From: Linyphia triangularis
Lineage: Eukaryota; Arthropoda; Arachnida; Araneae; Linyphiidae
DNA length: 64,000 bases
Assembly (NCBI GenBank): GCA_963978545.1
Contig: OZ021721.1
Coordinates: 112,997,280-113,061,279 of the forward strand
Reading direction: 5' to 3'
Shown piece by piece: positions 45,960 to 55,760 of this stretch. Positions within the stretch are counted from its first letter, which is position 1. Every line of letters begins with the position of its first letter. A program made the position numbers and the translations under genes. The notes beneath the pieces were generated by a model. It was not told where the DNA came from. It was given only the letters and a program-made list of their open reading frames with translations, and did no database searches.

Positions 45960-48060
45960 TATTATAACAGTTTCACTAGTCTTTTCCATTATTGATAGTT
46001 ACTTTGAAATATTTATAAGTGCAAATCTTTAAATTGAATAGGAAAATCATTGAATGAAACTAAATGCCATTAATGTTTTATCAAAATTCTGTAACCTCAT
46101 GTGCGGTATCAAATGAAAAAGTTGTCAAAGTTTCATATTGCAAAAGTTTCACTAGTTTGTCATTAATAACATTTAAGTTACTTTGAACTTTTTATCAATT
46201 AAAACCTTAAAAATGTGAAAGGGTATATCCAAATGATTGATTAATGTTTTTATTAAAACTCAGCTTTCAAAACATCTCACTGTGGTATCAAACAGACTTC
46301 TTTAAGTTACATATTATAACAGTTTCATTAGTTTTTTCCCTGCTTACATTAAGTTATTTTAAAATATTGGTAAATGCAAATATTTAAAATGAATCAGCAT
46401 TTTACAAATGTCCTATTTATGAGCGATTCTGAAATTAATGGGAATTTGTGGTAAAAGAACCCACATAAAAATAATAAATAGATAACAAAATGGAAATTTT
46501 ACTCTTAGAATTATATTAACGAAACTAATACATTTACCACTTCAAAAAAAGTAAAGGAAAAATATATTTTCTAAAAAAACCCAGTTTTCTAATTTTGCTT
46601 GTAACCTCCGTGGTTAACACAACCCGTAGATGCTATAACCAAGTAGATTGCCATGCTTAAAACCTAGCCTAAAAGACTGTGGATACTATGACTTGCTTTT
46701 AGAGAAAAAAAAAATATTTATTTGATAAAAGTTAACGGCAAAAGTATGCTTTACTGAGCATGGAGGTTACAAGGACAAAAAGAACTCACCTGATTTTTGA
46801 GGATTGTTCAGCTTTTTCAGGTCCAATATAAAACTATGCACATCCAACAACATCAACAGACAAAATGGCTGACCTGAGCTTCATTTCACCTCTGATAAAG
46901 AAGAATGTAATGCTATCTAGTTGAATTTTAATCAAGTTAATGATATTCCATGGAGGTTAACTCAGCACCTAAGGACAACTTACGTGTTTAAAATAAAGTG
47001 ATAAAATAAATTAAAACTTATATTTCTTATATCATAAATGTTTAACCCACATTTTCCACAATTATATTATTAATTAGGATTATTTTTTTAGTTAACACTT
47101 TAAAAACAGGGTTGGGGGCATTCCATGGAGGCTACATTTTCCATATTTTAAGTTTAAAAAAAAAAAAAAAATTATATATATATGTATGTAAAATAAAGAC
47201 TGAAAATATTAAATGTAAACTTTTTCTACTTAATACCAATTTCCTCACTTAAAGGAATAAATACTAAGCCCTTAAAAGCACAAGGACAGAAATTTCCCCT
47301 TAATTTCAGAATAGCCCTTATGTTTTATAAAAAAACTCATAATTTTAAACCTATCATTGTTGTATTAATCGAAAAAGTTTTCAAATTACATATTATATTA
47401 ATTTTAGTAGTATGTTCCTTGATTACATTCCTTATTTTGAAATATTTGTAAGTACAAATATTTAAAATGAATGAAAATTTTTCAAATGTCATATTTAAGT
47501 TTTATCAAAACTCATAATTTTAAACTTATCATTGTTGCATCAATTGAAAAAAATTATCAAAATTACTTATTTAAACAGTTTTAATAGTTTGTTCCTTGAC
47601 TGCATTAAGTTATTTTTAAACATTTTTAAGTACAAATATTTAAAATGAGTGAACATTTTCCAAATGCCATATTAATGATTAACAAAAACATAATTTAAAA
47701 TCTATCATGTTTGATTCCAAATGAGAAAGTTATTAAAATTATACAGTAATGAAGTTTCATTAAGCTTTTTCTTGGTTGCATTAAGTTATTTCGAAACATT
47801 TGTAAATACAAATATTAAAATGAATTAGCATTTTTTAAATGTCATATTTACGTTTTATCAAAACTCATAATTCAAAATCTATCCAGTATGAAATCAAACT
47901 AAAAATTCTCAAAAATACATATTATAACAATTCCCTAGTACATTAAATTATTTTGAAACATTTGTACATACAAATATTTTAAATGAATAAGCATATTCCA
48001 TCATTTTAATGCTTTATCAAAACTAATAATTTAGTCACTCATAATACAAAAATACCGATA
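45960..48060. repeat. Degenerate tandem array, units of about 150-180 bp, split by an insertion
   Basis: Ordered blocks recur at least nine times: ATTATAACAGTTTCA.TAGTTT, TTACATTAAGTTATTTTGAA, AATATTTGTAAGTACAAATA, TTTAAAATGAAT.AGCATTTT, CAAATGTCATATTTA, GTTTTATCAAAACTCATAAT. Units vary in length and are much diverged. The element 46421-47317 interrupts one unit after CCTATTTAT. Confidence 0.75.
46421..47317. mobile_element. TIR element with repeated CCATGGAGGTTA motif, 897 bp
   Basis: Left end GAGCGATTCTGAAATTAATG, continuing GGAATTTGTGG; right end reads GGGCTATTCTGAAATTAAGG on the minus strand, continuing GGAAATTTCTG. It is bracketed by a possible 4-bp TSD TTAT (46417-46420 and 47318-47321), and flanking array sequence rejoins cleanly. 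Inside, a CATGGAGGTTAC-like motif occurs four times: about 46603 (reverse orientation, GTAACCTCCGTGG), 46759, 46948 and 47122. No long open frame. Superfamily not recognised. Confidence 0.75.
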
Positions 48061-48625
48061 TCATATTGAGGTATATACCACTAAAGACTTAACTTCAGGT
48101 ATAGGAACATTACTGAGAACTGAATAGATGCCATTACGAGGCATTCCTGAATTTCCGCCGGCAATCAGAAGAGAAATTCAACGCATTTGGTCGCACACAT
48201 TACTTCATTCACTTGATACCATAAACTGATACGATTAAATGACTACTCTACCCTTTTCCAGATCCGGTATTCATTTGTAAGGGAGAAGTTATAGGCTTTG
48301 TAACTTAAAGGTGTTAAATTTCTCGCGTTAAGCTGTTGTGGAAAGGATATATAGCTGGTTGTTCTGTATAAATATGACATTAGCACCTAGTAGCACTCGG
48401 ATGAAATTCTGCACATTTAATGATTTAAAGTATCCATATTTTGAAAATTATACGTTACGAGCTCTTTAATTTATGATATTCATTGTGGAGTGTAAGGGTA
48501 TTATGCATTTAATAAGTTGAAGTGGCATTATTTATAGTGTTTGTAATACAGGTATTTAATAATATTTTCCCAAGTTTGGGTATTTTAAAATGAGCTTATA
48601 AGGTATGGACAAGCCGCGCTTAACT

Positions 48626-48880
48626 TTCTATTCCTGATTTCACCATCTTATAAGTAAAAATCCGAATGAAGTTGTGCTCCCGATAATCTGGATTAGCCAA
48701 AATACTTTTAGAAAACCGGATTCAAATTGGTGAAGTTGATCTTAAGTTATGATTTCTATTCTTGATTTCACCATCTTATAAGTAAAAATCCGAATGAAGT
48801 TGTGCTCCCGATAATCTGGATTAGCCAAAATACTTTTAGAAAACCGGATTCAAATTGGTGAAGTTGATCTCAAGTTATGA
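48626..48880. repeat. 127-bp tandem duplication
   Basis: TTTCTATTC.TGATTTCACC starts copies at 48626 and 48753. The copies are nearly identical (CCTG/CTTG, CTTAAG/CTCAAG). The unit resembles the eroded sequence near 26980-27070. Confidence 0.92.
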
Positions 48881-48947
48881 TTATACTCCTTAAAGGGTGA
48901 AAAAAGGGGAGAGGGTTTGTGGAATGTTCATTAAGCCAGAAACCTAT

Positions 48948-49448
48948 GTTAAGATTTCTATTAAAATTGCGCATGTGCATAAGGTAGCTGTCATTAAAAA
49001 ACATGAACAAATCACGTTTTTCAGTAAATGCTAAAAAAAAAGCTCAAATGATTTCGATTAAAATCGCTGAGGTAATGCCCTCTTAAGTTGTTCTAAACAT
49101 CCCCACCTCCGAAATTCCGTAATAATGCAATAAAGACGTAAAAAGTTTAAAAACTAAGGTATTTAACAAAAAGCTCTAATCATGAGTATCGCCCATCAAC
49201 TACTGTTTCTTCTCCGTTGCACTTACAAGAAAGAATAATGCAAGAATTATTGAAATGTATATCGCCAAAATCACTATTTTGATGATTTTTATTCTAAAGG
49301 CCCATAAAAGAATTATCGCCAAAAATATATCGCCAAACTGATTATTTTTCTGAATGAATAATGAAAATATATAAACAGTAAATAACACCAATCTATGTTA
49401 GTATAATAGTATAAATGAAAGTTGTGTGATGTTCCACACCTCTAGTTT
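48948..49448 (+). repeat. Dispersed repeat R, copy 4 (5' truncated relative to copy 3)
   Basis: Shares GCGCATGTGCATAAGGTAGC, ATGATTTCGATTAAAATCGC, AAGTTGTTCTAAACATCCCC, ACCTCCGAAATTCCGTAA, CAAGAATTATTGAAATGTAT and the end GAAAGTTGTGTGATGTTCCA, then CACCTCTAG, with the other copies. Confidence 0.72.
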
Positions 49449-49804
49449 TATGTAAAATCGTATGTTTTATCAAATAGAATTTATGTTTCAGTTTAAGTAT
49501 TTCCATGAAAGGCGACCGCTAATATTCCTAAGGCGTAATATTTTTTATTTTTTTTTTCAAAGTTAGTTGGCAATAGCTATGTCTGAACATTTGATTTATT
49601 AGAGGAAATACTTTTTTGTAAGAGTGCATATAATGTATTCTATTGCTGAGAGATATACGATTCATTAGTTTTCCTCAACGTGCTTACATTTCTGTTTTCT
49701 CTTTAGATTCAAGTTTTATAACAATAACATAATTTGCAACTGTAAAAGTTTTCTTTTGTAGCGGGGGTGTTAGCTTTTGATTTGGTATATCATTAATCAA
49801 TTTT

Positions 49805-50278
49805 CTTCTTCTTCTTCTTATCAAGGACTATGGGGACTAAGGCACCTCTGCTTAAGCATTTTGTACCAACCCCATATCCCGTACAGATCGGTAGTGGGCA
49901 GTACTGCACAGGATGTAAGCGCACACTCGCGAGAGGGAGTGAGCAAGTCTACCTATAGCCACCGAAGAGTTCATTTCTATCCCTTTCGGTAGCTTCCCGA
50001 TAGATGGCAGCACTACCGACCGTATGTGGAACTTCTTAATTAAGAGGCATCACCAAGCAGAAGATTCCACCAGAAGACTTGGCTTTGCCACCCCCAGAGG
50101 TATTGATTTGTATGGGAACTTGGAGGACTTTGCGACCATGACTGATTTAACGTGCTCCAGTCACCATTAGCGAACACGGCGGTCTTTAGTCGGTCCCAGG
50201 CCCGAACTCGCAACCTTAAGGGCTCGCAACCTTATAGTTGCGAGAACGATACTCTCCCGACTGGGCTACGCGGCCCTT
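49805..50278 (-). mobile_element. Long tRNA-derived SINE, family 3, copy a (reverse)
   Basis: On the minus strand the head reads GCGTAGCCCAGTCGGGAGAG with the B-box-like GAGTTCGGGCCTGGG. A body of about 380 bp and a (GAA)n tail follow. Perfect 12-bp TSDs TTAATCAATTTT lie at 49793-49804 and 50279-50290. The second copy is 61008-61470. Overlapping 71- and 79-codon frames are fortuitous. Confidence 0.93.
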
Positions 50279-50741
50279 TTAATCAATTTTGGTTTTGTAA
50301 AAAGGAATATAAAAAAAAAAAAAAATCTAGAAAAAAATATATAAGATTGCTATTGGTTGCAATTAAAATAAATTTCATATGGTTAAAGTAAGCTATAGGT
50401 AAATTTATAGCGTAATCGAGAATCAACCAATATACTAACATTTGTTGCTGTACATAGATAATACAAATGGCTTCACACAGTCTTACACATCCCCAAGTAG
50501 CGTGTGTTTAAAGTGGGCGTTTGAAGATAACAATAAAAACGCTGCTAGAAACACAACAATAAAATGACGGTTACCATTGATCACTTCTCCTTCAGCAGTG
50601 AAAGCACTTTCTTCTTCCGAAGAAGGCTGAAAGATCCCAAGAATAAGGATAAAAGCATAATTGCTTCAGTTGCGACAAGGAATTGAGAAAGGGAAAAAAT
50701 CCTAATATCACGCAGTTCGTATCCTGCTGATGAGCACTCAC

Positions 50742-50859
50742 CAGCCCTAAGTAGCGATCCGAATGCTAAACAGAGCTTTGGTGAATAATACAATTTGTGT
50801 TTTCTATTTACGGCCATTCCATTAAAAGAACCGACCAAATCGATGGAAACCCTTCTCAA
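50742..50859 (-). CDS. Possible internal exon of an unrecognised gene
   Basis: On the minus strand a good acceptor (GTATCATTACAG, ending at 50860) is followed by 118 bp of open sequence and then a consensus donor (CTG|GTGAGT, intron starting at 50741). The frame encodes RRVSIDLVGSFNGMAVNR and then KHKLYYSPKLCLAFGSLLRA. I do not recognise the protein. The open frame also continues past the donor to 50581, with a hydrophobic run. The surroundings (50500-50860) are less AT-rich and match no repeat in the window. Splice-like motifs and an open 118 bp easily arise by chance, so this is only a candidate. Confidence 0.15.
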
Positions 50860-50869
50860 CTGTAATGAT

Positions 50870-51487
50870 ACGTAGTTAACGGATTATCGCAAAAACTACA
50901 TCTTTTTTTCTATTCCTTCTGCTTTCCGTGAAAAGTTTAAAGGTAATTAAGAAATGTATTTTTCCTTGCTATAGATTTAATTATTTGCTCGAATGGATAG
51001 CGAATAAGTTGAAATTACTTCATCAATAACAAGTTTCCAACATTTTTACTTTCTGGGATTTTTTTCGGGTTGCCATTATTATTTAGCTCGGTTTTTTTTT
51101 CTGTGTATGCTGTTTTATTGACAGTATTTCATTTAATTTTTTATTTCGCTTAATCTGAGGGTAATTAAGTGGAGTTAAAAATGTAGTCTTTCCATTAAAT
51201 ACGCATCCATTAGGAAAAACAGATCTGACAACACCAACCCCCTCCCCCTCCTTTGTACTATTAAGTAAAAGTAACTAATTAAAAGTGAAAATTCATTATT
51301 AAATTAATTAATCTATTTTAGGAAATATATCCAAACCTTTAAATGATATTTGACCATTGTCTTGGTGATTGTGTCTTTTAATTGATTTTCGTAGAAGTTA
51401 AAAAATAATAGTTATTCGTTAAAGTGGTTAAACTTGAAGGAAATATTATTAGTTAATTGTCCTGATTTTTAAATTTAGTAAAATAAT
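50870..51487. other. Unannotated AT-rich stretch
   Basis: No repeat or gene recognised. Confidence 0.4.
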
Positions 51488-52115
51488 GGGCGTCTAGCAT
51501 TCGAAAGGTTTCGGGATCGAACCTTGCCTTGTACTCTGCCATCTGATTTCAAAGTAATTGAGCAGGGAGGTGATTGTGACAGATAGTTTCTACTTGCACA
51601 ATCTCTAGTTGAAAACTGAATACAAAAACATACCCAGGTAGAGAGCACGGAAGTATTGGTCAAGTTTGAAAACAGGAGTTCTGGAAGATTGACCAATACT
51701 GATCGAAAATCAATCATCGTTTTATAATACACATTTTTTTTTTAAATAAACATCAAAATCATCATAAACATATTTTTGGGCGTCTAGCATTCTTTTTTAA
51801 ATAAACATCAAAATCATCATAAACATATAATGGGCGTCTAGCATTCGAAAAGTTTCGGGATCGAACCTTGCCTTGTACTCTGCCGTCTGATTTCAAAGTA
51901 ATTAAGCAGGGAGGTGATTGTGACAGATAGTCTCTACTTGCACAATCTCTACTTGAAAACTGAATACAAAAACATACCCAGGTAGAGAGCACATAAATAT
52001 TGGTCAAGTTCGAAAACAGGAGTTCTGGAAGATTGACCAATACTGATCGAAAATCAATCATCGTTTTATAATACACAATTTTTTTTTTTAAATAAACATC
52101 AAAATCCTCAAACAT
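51488..52115. repeat. 344-bp tandem duplication with a 54-bp partial copy
   Basis: GGGCGTCTAGCATTC occurs at 51488, 51778 and 51832. Full copies start at 51488 and 51832 and share TTTCGGGATCGAACCTTGCC, CAGGGAGGTGATTGTGACAG, ACATACCCAGGTAGAGAGCA, GGAAGATTGACCAATACTGA. The middle start belongs to a 54-bp partial copy made of the unit start joined to the unit end. The 85- and 134-codon minus frames simply translate the repeat. Confidence 0.92.
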
Positions 52116-52205
52116 ATTTTTGCCTTCCGCCTTTTCTTGTAAATAAAATATTAATTTTTTTTTCATTTAAAAACTTCCAGTATATTTTTTTACAGCATAG
52201 GGCGA

Positions 52206-52290
52206 GATTGGCTAAATTCGGAATCCAACTGCTGATTTACAACGTTCCACATCGGGATTGGCCAGTGTTAGCCAATATTGGTCAAAGTTG
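52206..52290 (-). repeat. Dispersed repeat fragment matching 3131-3215 in reverse
   Basis: The reverse complement of GAGATTGGCTAAATTCGGAA, CTGCTGATTTACAACG and CACATCGGGATTGGCC aligns with 3138-3196. Shared TTGG.CAAT phrases link it to the preceding tandem unit. Confidence 0.55.
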
Positions 52291-52695
52291 TCATGATACT
52301 GGGGTATATGATAAAGGAAGTTTTCATCAGTCCTGACATAGATGTTTGTTGAAGGAAAAGCTTTAAATTCCGATGTAATTTGCGTAGTGATACACGCCCA
52401 TTGCATGAAATGATTCTTGCCACCTTACTCCTGTACATTACTGGTTATACGGATACCACAAGTTTAAAATTTTATTGGAATTTTTGTATTTAAATTATAC
52501 GACTGTTGTAATTAATCGTCCTTGAACATATAAATTTTATCTCGAACTCTAAAATTCCATTGCTCGAGCTTCAACTATTAATTACTTAAATCTTGATACC
52601 TAGTTATTCTAATTTCAAAAACAGATTTAAAGGTTTTCACATATATATGTGTATTGATTATATATGTAGTAATTGACGTAAACAGTGATAAGCAA

Positions 52696-52926
52696 GTCCG
52701 TCTATCACAAAAATAGCTCCCGCCACGTTGTCTAGTGTAGTCTGTTTCCTTAGAAACAAGACTAGCCTCAATTTCAGCGATGAATTCCAGCAAAAAGTCA
52801 TCTGCTTTTGCTGTATTGTAATCTTTTGTACGCCAATTTCTTGCATGCTATTCTAAGTCTTATTTCTATAGTAATCGCCATTAATTAGAATATTTGTCGG
52901 GAGCTATTCTCCTAATAAACAGCCTA
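52696..52926. mobile_element. TIR element, family T, about 230 bp
   Basis: Left end GTCCGTCTATCACAAAAATA, then GCTCCCGCCACGTTGTCTAG. Right end reads TATTAGGAGAATAGCTCCCG on the minus strand, with ATGGCGATTACTATAG inside. Matches the ends of 8727-9066 and 28872-29376 but with a shorter middle. Confidence 0.7.
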
Positions 52927-53296
52927 TATGTGGTATTTTATGTTTGTTTGCATAATCTCACCACGTTTTCTACAATTTCAGATTCATTAAATGAAGCAAT
53001 ATTTTTTTTTTTAAAGTTTAAGTGTGTTTTACGTGTATTTCCAAAAGAAATCGACCACGTTTCTTAATTATAAATACTATTTGAATAGTCAATTTAGTTA
53101 AAGATTAGTCACAGGTTGCTGAAAAACGTTTCATTGATACTTTCTTCACTTTCCTAAATCCTCATCAACCACTGAAAGTATTTTGTAAGTGATGTATGAT
53201 TTTGTTTGCAAATCTGTTAACTTTTAATTCAACCAAAACATTTTTGAAATGTTCTAGAATAAAAGTAATTTTTTAAAAATATTTCACTAGCTTCAC

Positions 53297-53875
53297 TTAA
53301 GGGGAGTTGGTACTCTCTATACCGGCAATGTTAATTGGGCATATTTCATGTATATTTTTCCCAGAAAGTATTTGACATAGAAGCCTAATTTTTTTTCAGT
53401 GCATTTAGCAGACACTTGTTATTCTACTGAAGTTAGCTTTTGATTGCGATTCATTTTTTTTTTAAATGAATTTTCGTGAAAGTCACTCAAATTTGTTAAA
53501 AATCACCACAAGGTATGCCGAATAAAGCAAAAAAAAAAAAAAAAAAAAAAAAAGTTTTAAACTAACTACCAAATATTCCTTCAGTATATATATAAAAGGA
53601 ATACATGTTAAAAATTTCAGGAAGATAGTCAGCATAGTTTCTGAGAAAAAGGTACATGAATAATGAAAAATGTAGTTTTGATAAAAACGCATTTTAAAGA
53701 AAACTTTACTTACACTAATAGTTACTAATTTTGTCTTCAAAAAATTAAAAATACTTCTAGTTGAGGTATTATTACAAATGAGGTATTCTTTTAAAGGGGA
53801 GAATTTTATTTTTAATAAACAATAATAAAGTCAAAATCGATTACTTATAGATTTGTGGGTACCAACTCTCCGTAA
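53297..53875 (+). mobile_element. TTAA-bounded TIR element, class A, 579 bp
   Basis: Same orientation and length as 18837-19416. Left end TTAAGGGGAGTTGGTACTC, then CTATACCGG. Right end GGGTACCAACTCTCCGTAA, with the last TTAA mutated to GTAA. A 27-bp A tract lies near 53529. Subterminal CATGTATATTTTTCCCAGAA is mirrored by TTTCTGAGAAAAAGGTACAT. Non-coding. Confidence 0.9.
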
Positions 53876-54732
53876 AAACTTTATTTAAAATATAAAAGAT
53901 TTTAAAGTTTTGATTAATCTTTTTCACCTATCTATTGTTACAAAAATTGCATTTTAACCTTTTGGTGATACATTGTATTGACACTACTATTAAGGCTTAT
54001 ACGTCACCATCTTTATAAAATCCCGCGTGTGTAAAAAACACCCCAATTCCCCTATGGAAGTAAAGAAGTCCCCCGTTTCTGGAAAGCAATATACTGGACT
54101 CAAGTTCCAATATTGAAATTCGATAACTACATATTTTAAATAAAAAGAATATTCGAACGGTTTCAAAATTTCTCTCTTTTTGCGGATTTCAATATCAATG
54201 TAAGAAACTTCGAAACCTCAAGCTTTCAAAATATTGCCCAACGTTACCGCATCGTTTCTTTCACAAATAGCTGATTTCTTTCATGTTTCCCCTCTGTCAA
54301 GAGTCAAATACCTTAATTATTCAGTTTAAAGAGCAATTTGTTCCTGGAAAGGAAACAGTGCTAAAGGTGAAGTGAATGTTAACAAGCACTGTTTCTTTCT
54401 GGCAGTTCCGCCCGATAACGTGACAGGAAGTTCGAGAAATAAATAGGATGTCTTTACGAAAACCGTGTAATAACGAAGAGATTTAGTTCTTTATTATGGG
54501 AATGAAGAGTTTTTAAGTGTGGGGGTGTGTATGAATTTCACGGTGGGTTAAATGACAATCACTTGGTTAATTATAATTGGGTATTGGGATGAATGTAATA
54601 CATTGTAGCTGCAGTACATTTGATCGACATGACATTATTCTTAAACATGTCTAAGAAGGTTGTAAATACTTTACGCGGGAGAATAGTTTTCAAAGTCCTC
54701 CAAGTGGCAAAATTTAAATAAATATTAGTTAT
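53876..54732. other. Unannotated stretch with one notable hairpin
   Basis: A miRNA-precursor-sized hairpin at 54343-54412: GAAAGGAAACAGTGCT on the 5' arm pairs with AGCACTGTTTCTTTC on the 3' arm, with one bulge and a loop of about 22 nt. Nothing else was recognised. Confidence 0.4.
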
Positions 54733-54795
54733 ACAGAGTGTCTATAAAAGGTTGGACACATTTTGATGTTGAATAATTCATAAAATAATGAAGAT

Positions 54796-55316
54796 ATATC
54801 CTCCTGAGACCCCGCGTACATTTAAATGCACATCGGATTTTGGACGCATAATTTTTCTTTACATGAAATAGCCGAATTCAGTCCTACAGCTGATGATGAT
54901 CCACTGATTGATGCGACAAAGTAGAATCTGTAAAGAACCGACAAAAAACAGTTCCTCTGCCAGTAGAGGCGTCATGAAATGTTGGTGTGAAGCACGTGCC
55001 AGCAATGGACACTAAGACTTTTTCCTCACGTTGTCGAATGTCCACCTCAATTTTTTTTTTTTTTTGCACTAACTAAAGTATTTTGATGTATCACGTCCTC
55101 ACGAAATTGTTTTGCAGCCTTTCATGGTTAAATTTCACATCTGAACAATTAAATTTCAGAATTTTTGCAAGCTTAAGGAGCTAGTCATATTTTGTCTCAT
55201 CTTTATATTTGAAACCCAATAACTTTAAAAGTAGGTTACATGGACCCAAAGGACTAATATACATAAAAATTAGCTATAAATCATGTTTCAAACAGTTGGG
55301 GGTCTCAGGAGGATAT
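54796..55316. mobile_element. TIR element, 521 bp, perfect 18-bp TIR
   Basis: ATATCCTCCTGAGACCCC at the left is perfectly inverted at the right as GGGGTCTCAGGAGGATAT. The TSD is probably TA or included in the ATAT edge. The interior contains a T tract near 55052-55066 and no recognised coding. The 61-codon minus frame inside has no known domain. Superfamily not determined. Confidence 0.75.
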
Positions 55317-55513
55317 ACAAACTTATATTAATCATTCTATGTATAAATGCCATATTTTCATTTATAGTGAACGTTGCCATCGAAAATTTCCTTTTCCCAT
55401 TTGAATATAATTTCTTTTTTGTAAATATAGTCTGCCCGTGTTATTAATTTTATGTTTTTCTCGTTTCTTTTGTAAATATCGTCTGCGTGCGTTATTAATT
55501 GTATGTTTTCCCC

Positions 55514-55738
55514 TCTTGGTTACCCAGATCACCAGATATAACGCCACTGGACTTTTTCCTTTGGGGATTCGTAAAAGATATCGTTTACAGGAGGAAAGTG
55601 TCGAATGACTTAAAGGCCAGGAATACATTTGCAATAGCCTCAGTGAATACTGACATGCTTTCACGTAGCTGGCGCGAAATTGACTACCGTCTTAATATTC
55701 TCCTTGCGACGAACGGAGCACATGTGGAAGTCCATTGA
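55514..55738 (+). pseudogene. Mariner-like transposase C-terminus
   Basis: Translation from 55514 gives WLPRSPDITPLDFFLWGFVK, then DIVYRRK, then a helix-rich segment with MLSRSWREIDYRLN and ending NGAHVEVH-stop (55736-55738). The RSPD(I/L)TPLDFFLWG motif is a hallmark of a mariner-like transposase group common in arthropods. The Asp in PLDFFLW is expected to be the third acidic residue of the DDE/D catalytic triad. The first two acidic residues and the N-terminal DNA-binding region are absent, so the copy cannot transpose. An in-frame ATG at 55499 lies in unrelated repeat sequence and is not a real start. Confidence 0.88.
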
Positions 55739-55760
55739 CAAGGGCCATAAAACTTTTGAG

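Larger units (their letters stand above)
54733..55760 (+). mobile_element. Decayed mariner-like element with nested insertion
   Basis: A left end resembling mariner termini (TACAGAGTGTCTATAAAAGG, then TTGGACACA) lies upstream of a mariner-like transposase tail on the same strand. Most of the body is missing or unrecognisable, and a second TIR element (54796-55316) sits inside. A roughly 55-bp direct repeat (TGTAAATATAGTCTGCCCG / TGTAAATATCGTCTGCGTG) lies just before the coding relic. The right TIR was not found, so the right border is approximate. Confidence 0.5.

Noticed and set aside
51762..52166. 134-codon minus-strand frame with a near-duplicate 85-codon frame at 51475-51732
   Set aside because: The similarity between the two is explained by the 344-bp tandem duplication; no recognised domain or codon-level constraint was apparent.
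54884..55069. 61-codon minus-strand frame inside the element at 54796-55316
   Set aside because: Starts in a poly-T/A tract and has no recognised domain; considered as a transposase fragment but no motif supports it.
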